Source of the DNA: Billgrantia desiderata
GTDB taxonomy: Bacteria > Pseudomonadota > Gammaproteobacteria > Pseudomonadales > Halomonadaceae
Assembly: GCA_011742915.1 (NCBI GenBank)
Contig: JAAQTN010000014.1
Coordinates: 1 to 64,000, forward strand
Reading direction: 5' to 3'
Length of the DNA stretch: 64,000 nt
Position 1 is the first letter of the stretch; each line of letters opens with the position of its first letter. The translations under genes were made by a program, and so were the position numbers. This document shows positions 27,286-36,086 of this stretch, in pieces. Under the pieces are notes generated by a model that worked only from the letters and a program-made list of their open reading frames with translations, was not told where the DNA came from and searched no databases.

Positions 27286-28161
27286 TCAGCGGGCGTCGTA
27301 CTTCTCGCCCAGCTCGAGCATCTTGCGCGTACCGAGCACCTCGTTGAGCTGGCCGAAGTCGAGCATGCGCTCGCGGAAGGCGTCGGTGGTGCCGTCGCGG
27401 CGCAGGGTGGCAAAGAACTGGCTCGCCATGTGGGTGAAGGCGCGCACCAGGGCGCCGGGGAAGATCACCAGCGAGAAGCCCTGCTCCTGCAGCGCCCGGG
27501 CGTTCTGCAGCGGCGTGTCGCCCCCCTCCACCATGTTGGCCATGATCGGGATCCGGCCGCGGAATTCGGCCATGATGCTGGCGATGTCATCGTCGCTGCG
27601 AATGCCCTCGATGAACAGCATGTCGACCCCGGCCTCGCGGTAGGCGTGAGCGCGCTCGATGGCCCGGGCCGTGCCCTCCACCGCCACCGCGTCGGTGCGG
27701 CCGATGATCAGGGTCGCGTCGCTGGCGCGGGCATCCAGCGCGGCCTTGAGCTTGCCCACCATCTCGCCTTCCGGCACCAGCGTCTTGCCGCGCAGGTGGC
27801 CGCAGCGCTTGGGGTAGGTCTGGTCCTCGAGCTGAATGGCGTTGGCCCCGGCACGCTCCAGCATGCGCACGCTGCGCATCACGTTCATGGCGTTGCCGAA
27901 GCCGGTGTCGCAATCGACCACCACGGAGAGCTCGGTGCGCTCGCGGATGTGCGACATCACGTCGTTGACCTCGCTGACGCTGACCAGGCCGATATCGGGC
28001 CGGCCGAGCTGGGTATAGGCGATGCTGGCCCCTGAGAGGTAGACGGTATCGAAGCCGGCCTCGGCGGCGAGCGAGGCGCTCAGGGCGTCGTAGACGCCCG
28101 GTGCTACGACGATCTCGGGAGCGTGCAGTCTGGCCTTGAGGTCGCTGGCATCAAGAATCAT
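27286..28161 (-). CDS. ICL/PEP-mutase superfamily lyase (methylisocitrate/dimethylmalate lyase-like)
   Basis: A 291-residue TIM-barrel lyase of the isocitrate lyase/PEP mutase superfamily. The Mg site residues D83 and D85 (VDCDTG) and E112 are present. The loop PKRCGH at 117-122 carries the C120 catalytic acid of the C-C bond lyase branch. Relatives cleave 2-methylisocitrate or 2,3-dimethylmalate, or decarboxylate oxaloacetate. Together with the LeuCD-like hydro-lyase across the GntR gene, cleavage of an alkylated malate to pyruvate plus a short acid is a reasonable guess. It is not close to the acetylated-phosphonate mutases, which lack this loop. Confidence 0.8.
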   Translation of the reverse strand: MILDASDLKARLHAPEIVVAPGVYDALSASLAAEAGFDTVYLSGASIAYTQLGRPDIGLVSVSEVNDVMSHIRERTELSVVVDCDTGFGNAMNVMRSVRMLERAGANAIQLEDQTYPKRCGHLRGKTLVPEGEMVGKLKAALDARASDATLIIGRTDAVAVEGTARAIERAHAYREAGVDMLFIEGIRSDDDIASIMAEFRGRIPIMANMVEGGDTPLQNARALQEQGFSLVIFPGALVRAFTHMASQFFATLRRDGTTDAFRERMLDFGQLNEVLGTRKMLELGEKYDAR

Positions 28162-28215
28162 GACGGGTGAATTCCTCGCATGGTCGGAAGTCGGGTAAGG
28201 GGAACGACGCCCCGA

Positions 28216-28602
28216 TCAGGGACGTGCCAGCGCCAGGTCGTTCCAGACCTGCTGTCGCACTATCCGGCCGTGGCGTAGCTCGAAGCGGTCGATGAAGCGC
28301 ACCCCCGCAAAGGGGGTGCCATCGGGCCATTCGCCGTCGAGCTCGCCATGGCAGAACACGGCGGTGAAGGCATCGCCATCGCAGGTTTCCACCGCGGCGA
28401 TGCGCTTGCGCACGAAGCGATAGCGGCCGGCGGCCCAGGCCACCAGCTCATCGAGTCGATGCATCACGCCGCTACCGGGAAAGACCATGGTGAACGTCTC
28501 GTCGAGCAGTGTCTCGGCGCGTTCGAGGTCACGCGCCTCCATGGCGGCGAGAAAGTCGCGCACGATCCGCTCCGGGGCCGCGGCAGGCATGTCGGCAGGC
28601 AT
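28216..28602 (-). CDS. SnoaL-like/NTF2-fold protein
   Basis: A 128-residue protein with the nuclear transport factor 2-like pattern: an N-terminal helix (ERIVRDFLAAMEARDLERA), a TMVFPG strand and C-terminal strands with FIDRFELRHGRIVRQQVWND. Members are small isomerases, hydrolases or binding proteins. The start at 28602 has TGGAGA upstream; a longer frame to 28662 is less likely. First gene of the operon ending at 23249, so it is probably a small enzyme of the same pathway. Its role is unknown. Confidence 0.7.
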   Translation of the reverse strand: MPADMPAAAPERIVRDFLAAMEARDLERAETLLDETFTMVFPGSGVMHRLDELVAWAAGRYRFVRKRIAAVETCDGDAFTAVFCHGELDGEWPDGTPFAGVRFIDRFELRHGRIVRQQVWNDLALARP

Positions 28603-28679
28603 AGGGTCTCCAGGCAAGCCTTTGTCGTTGTTTGGCGCTATCCTTCGAATTGCATGGAACACAAAGCTGTCCTATGCAT

Positions 28680-28688
28680 AATACATTT
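28680..28688 (+). promoter_or_regulatory. AATACATTT motif upstream of the GntR gene
   Basis: AATACATTT occurs here, between the divergent SnoaL-like and GntR genes, and again in the region before the LeuC-like gene. The shared word makes it a candidate half-site for the GntR regulator, controlling both arms of the cluster. Confidence 0.5.
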
Positions 28689-28756
28689 CTATGTCCACCC
28701 AACACCTCACGTCAAGCGCTTCATCACGACCGACAACAACGCACAAGGACCGCAAC

Positions 28757-29569
28757 ATGAACGATACGCATGCGAATTCCGTGGGGGGTACCAAGTCCCA
28801 CCGCATCTATCTGCTGCTCAAGGACGCCATTCTCAGCGGCCGCCTGGCACCGGGGCGCAAGCTGCCCGGCGAGCTGAAGCTGGCCGAGCAGTACGGCGTG
28901 TCGCGGGTCACGGTCAGGCGTGCCATGCAGGCACTCAACGAGGCGGGGTTGGTGGCGCGCAAGCCGGGGCTCGGCACCGTGGTGCTGGAGCAGCCGCTGG
29001 ACGCCACGGTGATGACCGCCAGCGTCGCCAACCTGCTGCCCAACATGGTCAAGATGAGCAAGGCCTCGCGGGTACGCCTGCTGGAGTTCTGCTACGTCAA
29101 ACCGCCCGAGCCGGTGCGCGAGAGCCTGGGGCTGCACGAGGGCGACAAGGTGCAGCGCTCGATTCGCGTGCGCCTGGCCGACGGTAAGCCGTTCTCCTAC
29201 CTGGTGACCCACGTGCCGGAGTACATCGCCCTGCATTACAACGAGGCCGACCTGTCGCAGACCCCGCTGTTCGCCCTGCTCGAACGCAGCGGCGTGAAGG
29301 TCGACCATGCCGCCCAGACCATCTCGGCCACCCTGGCCACTCACGAGGTGGCCGAGGCGCTGGACGTCTCGGTGGGCTCGCCGCTGATCTCGCTGACTCG
29401 CGTGGTTTACGACGAGGAGGGACGCGGCGTGGAGCATCTCGACGCGCTCTACCGCCCCGACCGTTACCGCATCCAGATCGATCTCAACCGCACCGGCGAC
29501 GAAGCGGCGCGCTACTGGGAGCCCATGGCGCCGGAGCCCCGGCAGGCGGAAACGGAGCAGCAGACGTGA
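28757..29569 (+). CDS. GntR/HutC-family regulator (UTRA domain)
   Basis: A 270-residue regulator with an N-terminal winged helix (about 15-78; KLAEQYGVSRVTVRRAMQAL) and a C-terminal UTRA effector domain (about 100-245), the HutC subgroup. Effectors of such proteins are usually the pathway substrate or an intermediate. The start at 28757 has AAGGA upstream. It lies between the two arms of the catabolic cluster, and the motif AATACATTT is found on both sides, so it is very probably the local repressor. Confidence 0.87.
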   Translation: MNDTHANSVGGTKSHRIYLLLKDAILSGRLAPGRKLPGELKLAEQYGVSRVTVRRAMQALNEAGLVARKPGLGTVVLEQPLDATVMTASVANLLPNMVKMSKASRVRLLEFCYVKPPEPVRESLGLHEGDKVQRSIRVRLADGKPFSYLVTHVPEYIALHYNEADLSQTPLFALLERSGVKVDHAAQTISATLATHEVAEALDVSVGSPLISLTRVVYDEEGRGVEHLDALYRPDRYRIQIDLNRTGDEAARYWEPMAPEPRQAETEQQT

Positions 29570-29598
29570 GCGTGACGCGAACCAAATGTGCTATTTTT

Positions 29599-29663
29599 AA
29601 TACATTTAAATCACAGATAAAAATACATTTGACCTGTGATATCTGTCTGGGATAGATGTATTT
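29599..29663 (+). promoter_or_regulatory. Clustered AATACATTT operators before the LeuC-like gene
   Basis: Two direct copies of AATACATTT (29599-29607, 29622-29630) and one inverted copy ATGTATTT (29656-29663) lie 60-130 bp upstream of the gene. An inverted repeat ATCACAG/CTGTGAT (29610-29616 with 29634-29640) brackets the second copy. The region is strikingly AT-rich for this genome and must hold the promoter of the leuCD-dctPQM operon. Confidence 0.55.
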
Positions 29664-29725
29664 GGAGCTGGTTGTATTGAAGAGAGTCGACACCAGAATG
29701 ACGCAACCCCGTTGAAGCGACCGAC

Positions 29726-31123
29726 ATGACGATGCCAACGACGCTGTTCGACAAGGTGTGGGACGCCCACGAGATTCTGCGCGGCGAAAGCGGCCAGAGC
29801 CTGCTGTGGATCGACCGCCATTTCGTGCACGAAGGCTCCTTCCATGCCTTCAACAAGCTGCACGAACGCGAGCTGTCGGTGGCACGCCCCGACCTGACCT
29901 TCGGTATCGCCGACCACTACGTGCCGACCCTGACCCGCCGACTCGATGCCATCGGCGACGCCAAGGTGCGCGGCATGATCGAGCAACTGGCCGACAATAC
30001 CCGCCGCCATGGCATCACCCTGTTCGGTCTCGACGACCCGCGCCAGGGCATCGTGCACGTGCTGGGCCCCGAGCAGGGCCTGACCCAGCCGGGGCTGCTG
30101 ATGGTGTGCGGCGACAGCCACACCTCCACTCACGGCGCCTTCGGCAGCATCGCCTTCGGTATCGGCGCCTCGGAAGTGGCCCACGTGCTGGCGACCCAGA
30201 CCCTGTGGCAGAGCCGCCCCAAAAAGATGCGCCTCACCGTCGAGGGCGAACTGGCGCCGGGCATCAGCGCCAAGGACATCGCGCTGACCTGGATCGCCCG
30301 CCTGGGTGCCGACGGCGCCCGGGGCTACGCCATCGAATACGCCGGCAGCGCCATCCGCAGCCTGTCGATGGAAGCGCGCCTGACGCTGTGCAACCTCTCC
30401 ATCGAGGGCGGCGCCCGCTGCGGCATGATCGCCCCCGACGCGACCACCTTCGACTACCTGCGCGGGCGTCCCTTCGCCCCCCGGGGAGCGCAATGGGAGC
30501 AGGCTTTGGCCTACTGGCAGACGCTGAAGAGCGATGACGGCGCCCGCTTCGACCGCGAAGAAAGGCTCGCTGCCGCCGAGATCGCCCCCACCGTGACCTG
30601 GGGCGTCTCGCCGGAAGAGGCGCTGCCCATCGACGCCCGTGTACCCGACCCGGCCGACCAGCGCGATGCCGGCAAGGCGCGTCAGCTGCGCGACAGCCTC
30701 GACTACATGGGCCTCGCCGCCGGCCAGAAGCTGACCGACATCGTCATCGACCGGGTCTTCATCGGCTCCTGCACCAACGCGCGCCTGGAGGATCTGCGCG
30801 CCGCCGCCGCGGTACTGCGTGGGCGGCGCAGCAAGGTGCCGGGCATCGTCTCGCCCGGCTCCACCCAGGTGAAGCGCCAGGCCGAGGCCGAAGGGCTGGA
30901 TGCCGTGTTCCGCGAGGCGGGGCTGGAGTGGCGTGAGTCCGGCTGCTCCATGTGCGTGGGCATGAACGGCGATCTGGTGCCGCCCGGCGAGCGCTGCGCC
31001 TCTACCACCAATCGCAACTTCAAGGGCCGCCAGGGGCCGGGAGCCAGAACCCACCTGATGTCCCCGGCCATGGTCGCCGCGGCAGCCGTGGCCGGCCGCC
31101 TGGCCGACGTGCGCGAGCTGTGA
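29726..31123 (+). CDS. LeuC-like hydro-lyase large subunit
   Basis: A 465-residue aconitase-superfamily large subunit close to isopropylmalate isomerase LeuC in length. [4Fe-4S] ligands are C349 (GSCTN), C407 and C410 (GCSMC); the CGDSHTSTHGAFG loop is intact. It has no leuAB neighbours and sits in a catabolic operon under a GntR regulator with a TRAP transporter, so leucine synthesis is unlikely. Homologous pairs hydrate maleate, citraconate or dimethylmaleate. With the lyase on the other side of gntR, hydration of an unsaturated, perhaps alkylated, diacid is the best guess. Confidence 0.85.
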   Translation: MTMPTTLFDKVWDAHEILRGESGQSLLWIDRHFVHEGSFHAFNKLHERELSVARPDLTFGIADHYVPTLTRRLDAIGDAKVRGMIEQLADNTRRHGITLFGLDDPRQGIVHVLGPEQGLTQPGLLMVCGDSHTSTHGAFGSIAFGIGASEVAHVLATQTLWQSRPKKMRLTVEGELAPGISAKDIALTWIARLGADGARGYAIEYAGSAIRSLSMEARLTLCNLSIEGGARCGMIAPDATTFDYLRGRPFAPRGAQWEQALAYWQTLKSDDGARFDREERLAAAEIAPTVTWGVSPEEALPIDARVPDPADQRDAGKARQLRDSLDYMGLAAGQKLTDIVIDRVFIGSCTNARLEDLRAAAAVLRGRRSKVPGIVSPGSTQVKRQAEAEGLDAVFREAGLEWRESGCSMCVGMNGDLVPPGERCASTTNRNFKGRQGPGARTHLMSPAMVAAAAVAGRLADVREL

Positions 31124-31133
31124 CAGGAGCCGA

Positions 31134-31769
31134 ATGATGGAACCGATCAAGATCATCGACGCCCCGGCCTGCCCGCTGCCGCTGGCCAACGTGGACACCG
31201 ACCAGCTGATTCCGGCGCGCTTCATGAAGGAGCCGCGCAGCGTCGGCTACGGACGCTTCCTGCTGCATGACCTGCGCCACGACGAAAACGGCCGGCCGGT
31301 GGCGGGTTTCATCCTCAACCACCCGCAGGCGGATGAGGCGAAGACCCTGGTGGCACGGCGCAATTTCGGCGCCGGCTCGTCGCGCGAGGCCGCCGTCTAC
31401 GCGCTGGTGGACTTCGGCTTTCGCTGCGTGATCGCGCCCAGCTTCGGCGACATCTTCGCCTCCAATGCGGTCAACAACGGGCTGTTGCCGGCCACGGTCA
31501 GCGAAGCGGACGCCGAGGCACTGCTCGCCGCACTCGGCGAGTCACCCGCCCCACTGCGCGTCGACCTGGAGGCGCAGCGCATCGCCATCGGTGAGCTGAG
31601 CGTCGCCTTCACCATCGCACCGACCTGGCGCACCAAGCTGCTCAACGGCTGGGACGACATCGACATGACTCGTCAGCACGCCGCAACCATCGCCCGCTTC
31701 GCCACTCGCTATGCCAGCCAACGGCCCTGGCTCGATGCCGGACCGCCACCGCTGATCACACGGGGCTGA
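31134..31769 (+). CDS. LeuD-like hydro-lyase small subunit
   Basis: A 211-residue swivel-domain partner of the preceding gene, 10 bp downstream. The motifs NVDTDQLIPARF (about 20-31) and NFGAGSSREAAVYAL (about 81-95) are those of LeuD, where the arginine contacts substrate. Normal length. Together the pair makes one heteromeric dehydratase. The specificity loop after the first motif (MKEPRSVGYGRF) resembles LeuD, so isopropylmalate-like activity in vitro is possible, but the context is catabolic. Confidence 0.85.
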   Translation: MMEPIKIIDAPACPLPLANVDTDQLIPARFMKEPRSVGYGRFLLHDLRHDENGRPVAGFILNHPQADEAKTLVARRNFGAGSSREAAVYALVDFGFRCVIAPSFGDIFASNAVNNGLLPATVSEADAEALLAALGESPAPLRVDLEAQRIAIGELSVAFTIAPTWRTKLLNGWDDIDMTRQHAATIARFATRYASQRPWLDAGPPPLITRG

Positions 31770-31837
31770 CGCTGAATACCGGCCCAAGGGCCAATGACAA
31801 GACCACCAACGCTGCAGATGATCAAAGGAGAACAACT

Positions 31838-32839
31838 ATGAACAAGCCTCTCATCGCCTCCCTGGGCCTCGCCGCCCTGGTCGCTTCCGGCCAGGCCCTG
31901 GCCGTGGAGCGCATCACCGCCGTCCACGCCTTCCCGCCATCGCTGATCTACACCCAGAGCTTCCTCGAGTTCGTCGACAAGGTGAACGAGCGTGGCGAAG
32001 GCGTGGTGCAGATCACTGTACGCGGCGGCCCCGAGGTGATCGGTCTCTCCGAGCAGCCCGACGCGGTGCGCAACGGGGTGGTCGACATGGCCTACACCGC
32101 GGCCAGCTTCTATGCCGGCACCGTGCCCGAGCGCGACGCCATGGTGGCCTCCAACACCAACGCCATCTATGCCCGTGAGAACGGCGGCATCGACCTGCTC
32201 AACCAGATCCACCAGGAGAAGATGGGAGTCTACTATCTGGGCTGGTTCGACAGCGGGGTGAGCTACAACCTCTACACCATCAACGAGCCACGCCTGGACA
32301 GCGAGGGCAACCTCAGCGTCTCCGGCATGACCCTGCGCAGCAACCCGGTGTACGACGCCTTCTTCCAGGACTACCTCGGCGCCCAGCCGATCAGCCTGCC
32401 CACCACCGACGTCTACTCGGCGCTGGAGCGCAACGTGGTCAACGCCACCGGCTGGACCCAGATCGGCCTCAAGGACCTCAACTGGGACCGCTTCCTCAAC
32501 TACCGCATCGATCCCGATTTCTTCTCCACCGACATGGGCGTGATCATCAATCTGGATAGCTGGAACGGCCTGAGCGAGGAAGCCCGCGAGATCCTGCAGG
32601 AAGTGGCCATCGAGCACGAGCGTGCCAGTGCCGAACGCTTCGAGGTGCTGGCCGAGGAGCAGCAGGCCGAGCTGGAGGCCGACGGCATGCAGGTCTTCCG
32701 CCTGGAGGGCGAGGCCGGCGAGCGCTTCTCCGAGGCCGCCCGCGAAGCCACCTGGGAGCGCATGCGCCGCCAGATGGAGCGCCACCCCATGGGGCTCACG
32801 CACTACGACGAGCTGATCGAGAAGTTCAACGACCTGTAA
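31838..32839 (+). CDS. TRAP transporter binding protein DctP (catabolic cluster)
   Basis: A 333-residue periplasmic binding protein with a signal peptide ending near residue 22 (SGQALA) and the DctP fold. A strong AAAGGAG site precedes the start. The arginine normally ligating the substrate carboxylate is expected in the LRSNPVYDAFF segment (about 168). It follows the LeuCD-like pair by 68 bp, in the same operon, so it should bring in the pathway's substrate, likely a carboxylate or an acidic derivative. The gene is followed by a stable hairpin before dctQ. Confidence 0.9.
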   Translation: MNKPLIASLGLAALVASGQALAVERITAVHAFPPSLIYTQSFLEFVDKVNERGEGVVQITVRGGPEVIGLSEQPDAVRNGVVDMAYTAASFYAGTVPERDAMVASNTNAIYARENGGIDLLNQIHQEKMGVYYLGWFDSGVSYNLYTINEPRLDSEGNLSVSGMTLRSNPVYDAFFQDYLGAQPISLPTTDVYSALERNVVNATGWTQIGLKDLNWDRFLNYRIDPDFFSTDMGVIINLDSWNGLSEEAREILQEVAIEHERASAERFEVLAEEQQAELEADGMQVFRLEGEAGERFSEAAREATWERMRRQMERHPMGLTHYDELIEKFNDL

Positions 32840-32845
32840 GGCGAA

Positions 32846-32870
32846 CGGGCCGGCCGTCGCGGCCGGCCCG
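32846..32870 (+). promoter_or_regulatory. Hairpin between dctP and dctQ
   Basis: CGGGCCGGCC (32846-32855) pairs with GGCCGGCCCG (32861-32870) across a GTCGC loop, 6 bp past the dctP stop. With no T run it is better seen as an mRNA-stabilising or partial-termination element. It would give more binding protein than permease. Confidence 0.6.
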
Positions 32871-32928
32871 CTGCTGCGGTTCGTTCTAGTCGGTCCCTTT
32901 CCCCTTTTCATCGCGCCCGGGGTGGCTT

Positions 32929-33435
32929 ATGCGTTACGCCAGTCGTGTCTATCTGCTGTTGCTCAACGGCATGGCCCTCGCCGCCGCCATCATGCTGGTG
33001 TGGCTGATGGTCGCCATCGTGCTCTCGGTGGTGATCCGCAACCTGGGGTTGCAGCCCTCGGCGTGGCTCTTCCTCTCCACCGAATACGCCATGTTCTACC
33101 TGACCCTGCTGGGCGCGCCCTGGCTGGTGCGCCACAAGGGCCACGTGCACATCGAGCTGCTCACTTCGATCCTGCCGCCGCTGGCGCTGCAGGTGCTGAG
33201 CCGCCTGGTGGCTCTGCTGTGCGTGGCGGTTTGCATGGTGCTGGCGTGGAAGGGCTACGACCTGGTGTCGATGAATCTGGCGCGCAACGACTATGACGTG
33301 CGCGCCTTCTTCGTGCCGAAATGGATCCTCACCGTGGCCTACCCGGTGTGCTTCACCATGATGGCCATCGAATTCGCCCGCTTCGTGGTCGGGCGCGACA
33401 TCCTTCACAGCGGCGAAGCGGGGATCAAGGAATAA
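32929..33435 (+). CDS. TRAP small permease DctQ
   Basis: A 168-residue membrane protein with four hydrophobic segments (about 10-32, 48-66, 86-108, 129-149), the DctQ layout. The basic loop APWLVRHKGHVHIELL after the second helix is typical. It pairs with the following DctM and shares one base with it (TAATG), so the two are translationally coupled. Confidence 0.88.
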   Translation: MRYASRVYLLLLNGMALAAAIMLVWLMVAIVLSVVIRNLGLQPSAWLFLSTEYAMFYLTLLGAPWLVRHKGHVHIELLTSILPPLALQVLSRLVALLCVAVCMVLAWKGYDLVSMNLARNDYDVRAFFVPKWILTVAYPVCFTMMAIEFARFVVGRDILHSGEAGIKE

Positions 33436-34748
33436 TGGAATGGTATCTGGCCCTGGCCTTTCTGCTGGCCCTGATTCTTGGCTTCATGGCCATCGGCACG
33501 CCGATCGCCCTGGCTTTCCTCGCCGCCAACGTCATCGGCGCCTGGCACTTCATGGGCGGCCAGAACGGTCTCATCCAGCTGCTCAACAATGGCTTCGGCG
33601 CCCTCTCCAGCTTCAATCTGGTACCCATTCCACTGTTCCTGCTGATGGGTGAGCTGTTCTTCCGCACCGGCCTGGGCATGCGCATGTTCAACGCCATCGA
33701 CCAGCTGATGGGCAAGGTGCCCGGCCGGCTCTCCTACGTCACCGTGGTGGGCGGCACCGGCTTCTCGACCTTGAGCGGCTCGTCGATGGGTTCCACCGCG
33801 CTGATGGGCTCGCTGCTGGTGCCGGAGATGGAGCGCCGCGGCTACCAGAAGCGCATGGCCATCGGCCCGATCCTCGGCACCGGGGGGCTTGCGATCATCA
33901 TTCCCCCCTCGGCGCTGGCGGTGCTGCTGGCCACCCTGGCCAAGGTCGATATCGGCGCGCTGCTGATCGCCGGCATCCTGCCCGGCCTGCTGCTGGCGGG
34001 GCTCTACATCGGCACCATCTGGATCCAGACCCGGCTCGATCCGGACGCGGCGCCCAACTACGAGCTGGAGCCGGTGCCGCTGGGCCAGAAGCTCAAGCTG
34101 GTGCTCACCGACATCCTGCCGATGATCAGCGTGATGATCTTCATCGTCGCGCTGATGCTGCTGGGCTTCGCCACCCCCTCCGAGGCGGCGGCCTTCGGCG
34201 CCCTGGGCGCCATCGTGCTGGCGGTGATCTTCCGCTGCATGACCTGGGAGGCATTCAAGCTCTCGGTCATCGGCGCGCTCAAGGTCACCCTGATGGCCTA
34301 CCTGATCGTGTTCGGCTCGGCCACCTTCAGCCAGCTGCTGGCGTTCTCCGGCGCCTCCAGCGGGCTGATCCAGTGGGCCACCAGCTTCGACCTGGCACCG
34401 ATCCTGATGCTGCTGGCGATGTTCGCCGTGCTGCTAGTGCTCGGCACCTTCATGGAGCAGATCTCGATCATGATGCTCACGGTGCCGTTCTTCTTCCCGC
34501 TGGCCCAGGTGCTCGGCTTCGACCCCATCTGGTTCGGCATCATCATGCTGCTGGCGCTGGAGATCAGCTTCTCCACGCCGCCGCTGGGGCTGTTGCTGTT
34601 CGTGATGAAGGGCGTGGCGCCCAAGGGCACCACCATGCGCGAGATCTATTCCGCGGCGATTCCCTACATCCTCTGCTCGATGCTGCTGGTGGCCATCCTG
34701 GTGGTGTTCCCCGGCATCGCCACCTGGCTGCCCGGGATGATCAACTGA
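33435..34748 (+). CDS. TRAP large permease DctM
   Basis: A 437-residue membrane protein with about twelve helices. Conserved DctM segments include the STLSGSSMGSTALMG loop near residue 112 and an IIIPPSALAV loop. The start at 33435 overlaps the dctQ stop. It carries the transport channel. Last gene of the leuCD-dctPQM operon; it ends 7 bp before the convergent kynU stop with no clear terminator between them. Confidence 0.9.
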   Translation: MEWYLALAFLLALILGFMAIGTPIALAFLAANVIGAWHFMGGQNGLIQLLNNGFGALSSFNLVPIPLFLLMGELFFRTGLGMRMFNAIDQLMGKVPGRLSYVTVVGGTGFSTLSGSSMGSTALMGSLLVPEMERRGYQKRMAIGPILGTGGLAIIIPPSALAVLLATLAKVDIGALLIAGILPGLLLAGLYIGTIWIQTRLDPDAAPNYELEPVPLGQKLKLVLTDILPMISVMIFIVALMLLGFATPSEAAAFGALGAIVLAVIFRCMTWEAFKLSVIGALKVTLMAYLIVFGSATFSQLLAFSGASSGLIQWATSFDLAPILMLLAMFAVLLVLGTFMEQISIMMLTVPFFFPLAQVLGFDPIWFGIIMLLALEISFSTPPLGLLLFVMKGVAPKGTTMREIYSAAIPYILCSMLLVAILVVFPGIATWLPGMIN

Positions 34749-34755
34749 GCCCTTC

Positions 34756-36006
34756 TCAGGTCACCGCCCCGCGTTGCTGAAAGCGCGGGGCGAGATACTC
34801 GCCTGCGCCCAGCACCTCACGCAGATGCTGCGCCGCCTGCCAGACGTCCTCATGGCTCAGATAGAGCGGCGCGAAGCCGAAGCGCATCAGCCCCGGTTCG
34901 CGGTAGTCGCCGATCACGCCGCGCTCGATCAGCGCCTGGACGATGGCATAGCCGTGTTCTCTTTCCACCAACCCCACCTGACTGCCGCGCTGCGCCTCGT
35001 CCGGGGTGATGTCACTGATGCCGTGTTCCTCCAGGCAGCCGCTCAACGACTCGCGAAACAGCTCGATCAAGCGCTGGCTCTTGCGCCGCAGCTGGGCGAG
35101 GTCCACCTCCTGCCACAGTGCCAGCGACGCTTCCAGCGCCGCAAAGGCCAGCGGCGAGTGGGTACCGGTACGAAAGCGCGAGATGCCCGGCGCAGGGGCA
35201 TAATCGGCCTCGAAGGCGAACGGTGCCGCGTGGCCCAGCCAGCCCGACAGCGGCTGCCATGCCTGCGCCTGACAGTCGCGGCGCACGTAGAGAAAGGCCG
35301 GCGCCCCGGGGCCGCCGTTGAGGTACTTGTAGGTGCAGCCCACCGCGTAACGCACGTCGCAGGCGGCGAGGTCGACGAGCAGCGCGCCGGCCGAGTGGGC
35401 CAGGTCCCAGACCACCTCGGCGCCGCTGGCATGCACCTGGCGGGTGATCACCGCCATGTCGCGCAGGCGCCCGGTGCGGTAGTGCACATGGCTGAGCACC
35501 ACCGCCGCCACCCGCTCGTCGAGATAGGCATCCAGCGCCTCGCCCTCCGGCACCACCCGATGCTCGAAGCCACCGAAGCGGCAGAAGCCCTGGGCGATGT
35601 AGCCGTCGGTGGGAAAGTTGCCCCCTTCGCTGAGGATCACCGGCCGCCCCCGGCCCTGCCCTTCGGTGCCCTTTTGCCCTTCGGTGATATAGCCCAGCAG
35701 CTTGAAGATATTGTGGGTGATGGTATCGGTTACCAGCACCTCTCCCGGCTCGGCTCCCAGCAGCGGCGCCAGCCGGTCGCCGAGCCGCTCCGGCGCATCG
35801 AACCAGCCCTGGTTCCAGCCCTGGATCAGCGAGTCGCGCCACTGGCTCATCAGGCCGTCGACGGCAGCCACGGCAGCGCGGGGCTGAGCCCCCAGGGAGT
35901 TGCCGTCGAGGTAGATCGTGCCTTCCGGCAGCGCGAAGCGGTTTCTGAAGGTGGCCAGCGGGTCCTGGCGGTCCAGCTCACGGACGTCATCGAGGGTCAG
36001 GGGCAT
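34756..36006 (-). CDS. kynU: Kynureninase KynU
   Basis: A 417-residue PLP enzyme that cleaves kynurenine to anthranilate and alanine. The PLP lysine is K227 (CTYKYLNGGPG), in the position known for bacterial kynureninase, preceded by D201 in WDLAHSAG. The start at 36006 gives the standard length and has GGAG upstream; a longer frame to 36069 is open. Last of the kynA-kynB-kynU operon. Confidence 0.94.
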   Translation of the reverse strand: MPLTLDDVRELDRQDPLATFRNRFALPEGTIYLDGNSLGAQPRAAVAAVDGLMSQWRDSLIQGWNQGWFDAPERLGDRLAPLLGAEPGEVLVTDTITHNIFKLLGYITEGQKGTEGQGRGRPVILSEGGNFPTDGYIAQGFCRFGGFEHRVVPEGEALDAYLDERVAAVVLSHVHYRTGRLRDMAVITRQVHASGAEVVWDLAHSAGALLVDLAACDVRYAVGCTYKYLNGGPGAPAFLYVRRDCQAQAWQPLSGWLGHAAPFAFEADYAPAPGISRFRTGTHSPLAFAALEASLALWQEVDLAQLRRKSQRLIELFRESLSGCLEEHGISDITPDEAQRGSQVGLVEREHGYAIVQALIERGVIGDYREPGLMRFGFAPLYLSHEDVWQAAQHLREVLGAGEYLAPRFQQRGAVT

Positions 36007-36086
36007 GCTCGGCTCCGGCAAGGAGATGGTGGTAGGGATGAGTCGGATCGGGTCAGCTCGCGCCGTCATCGGGCCAGTTCGCGCAG

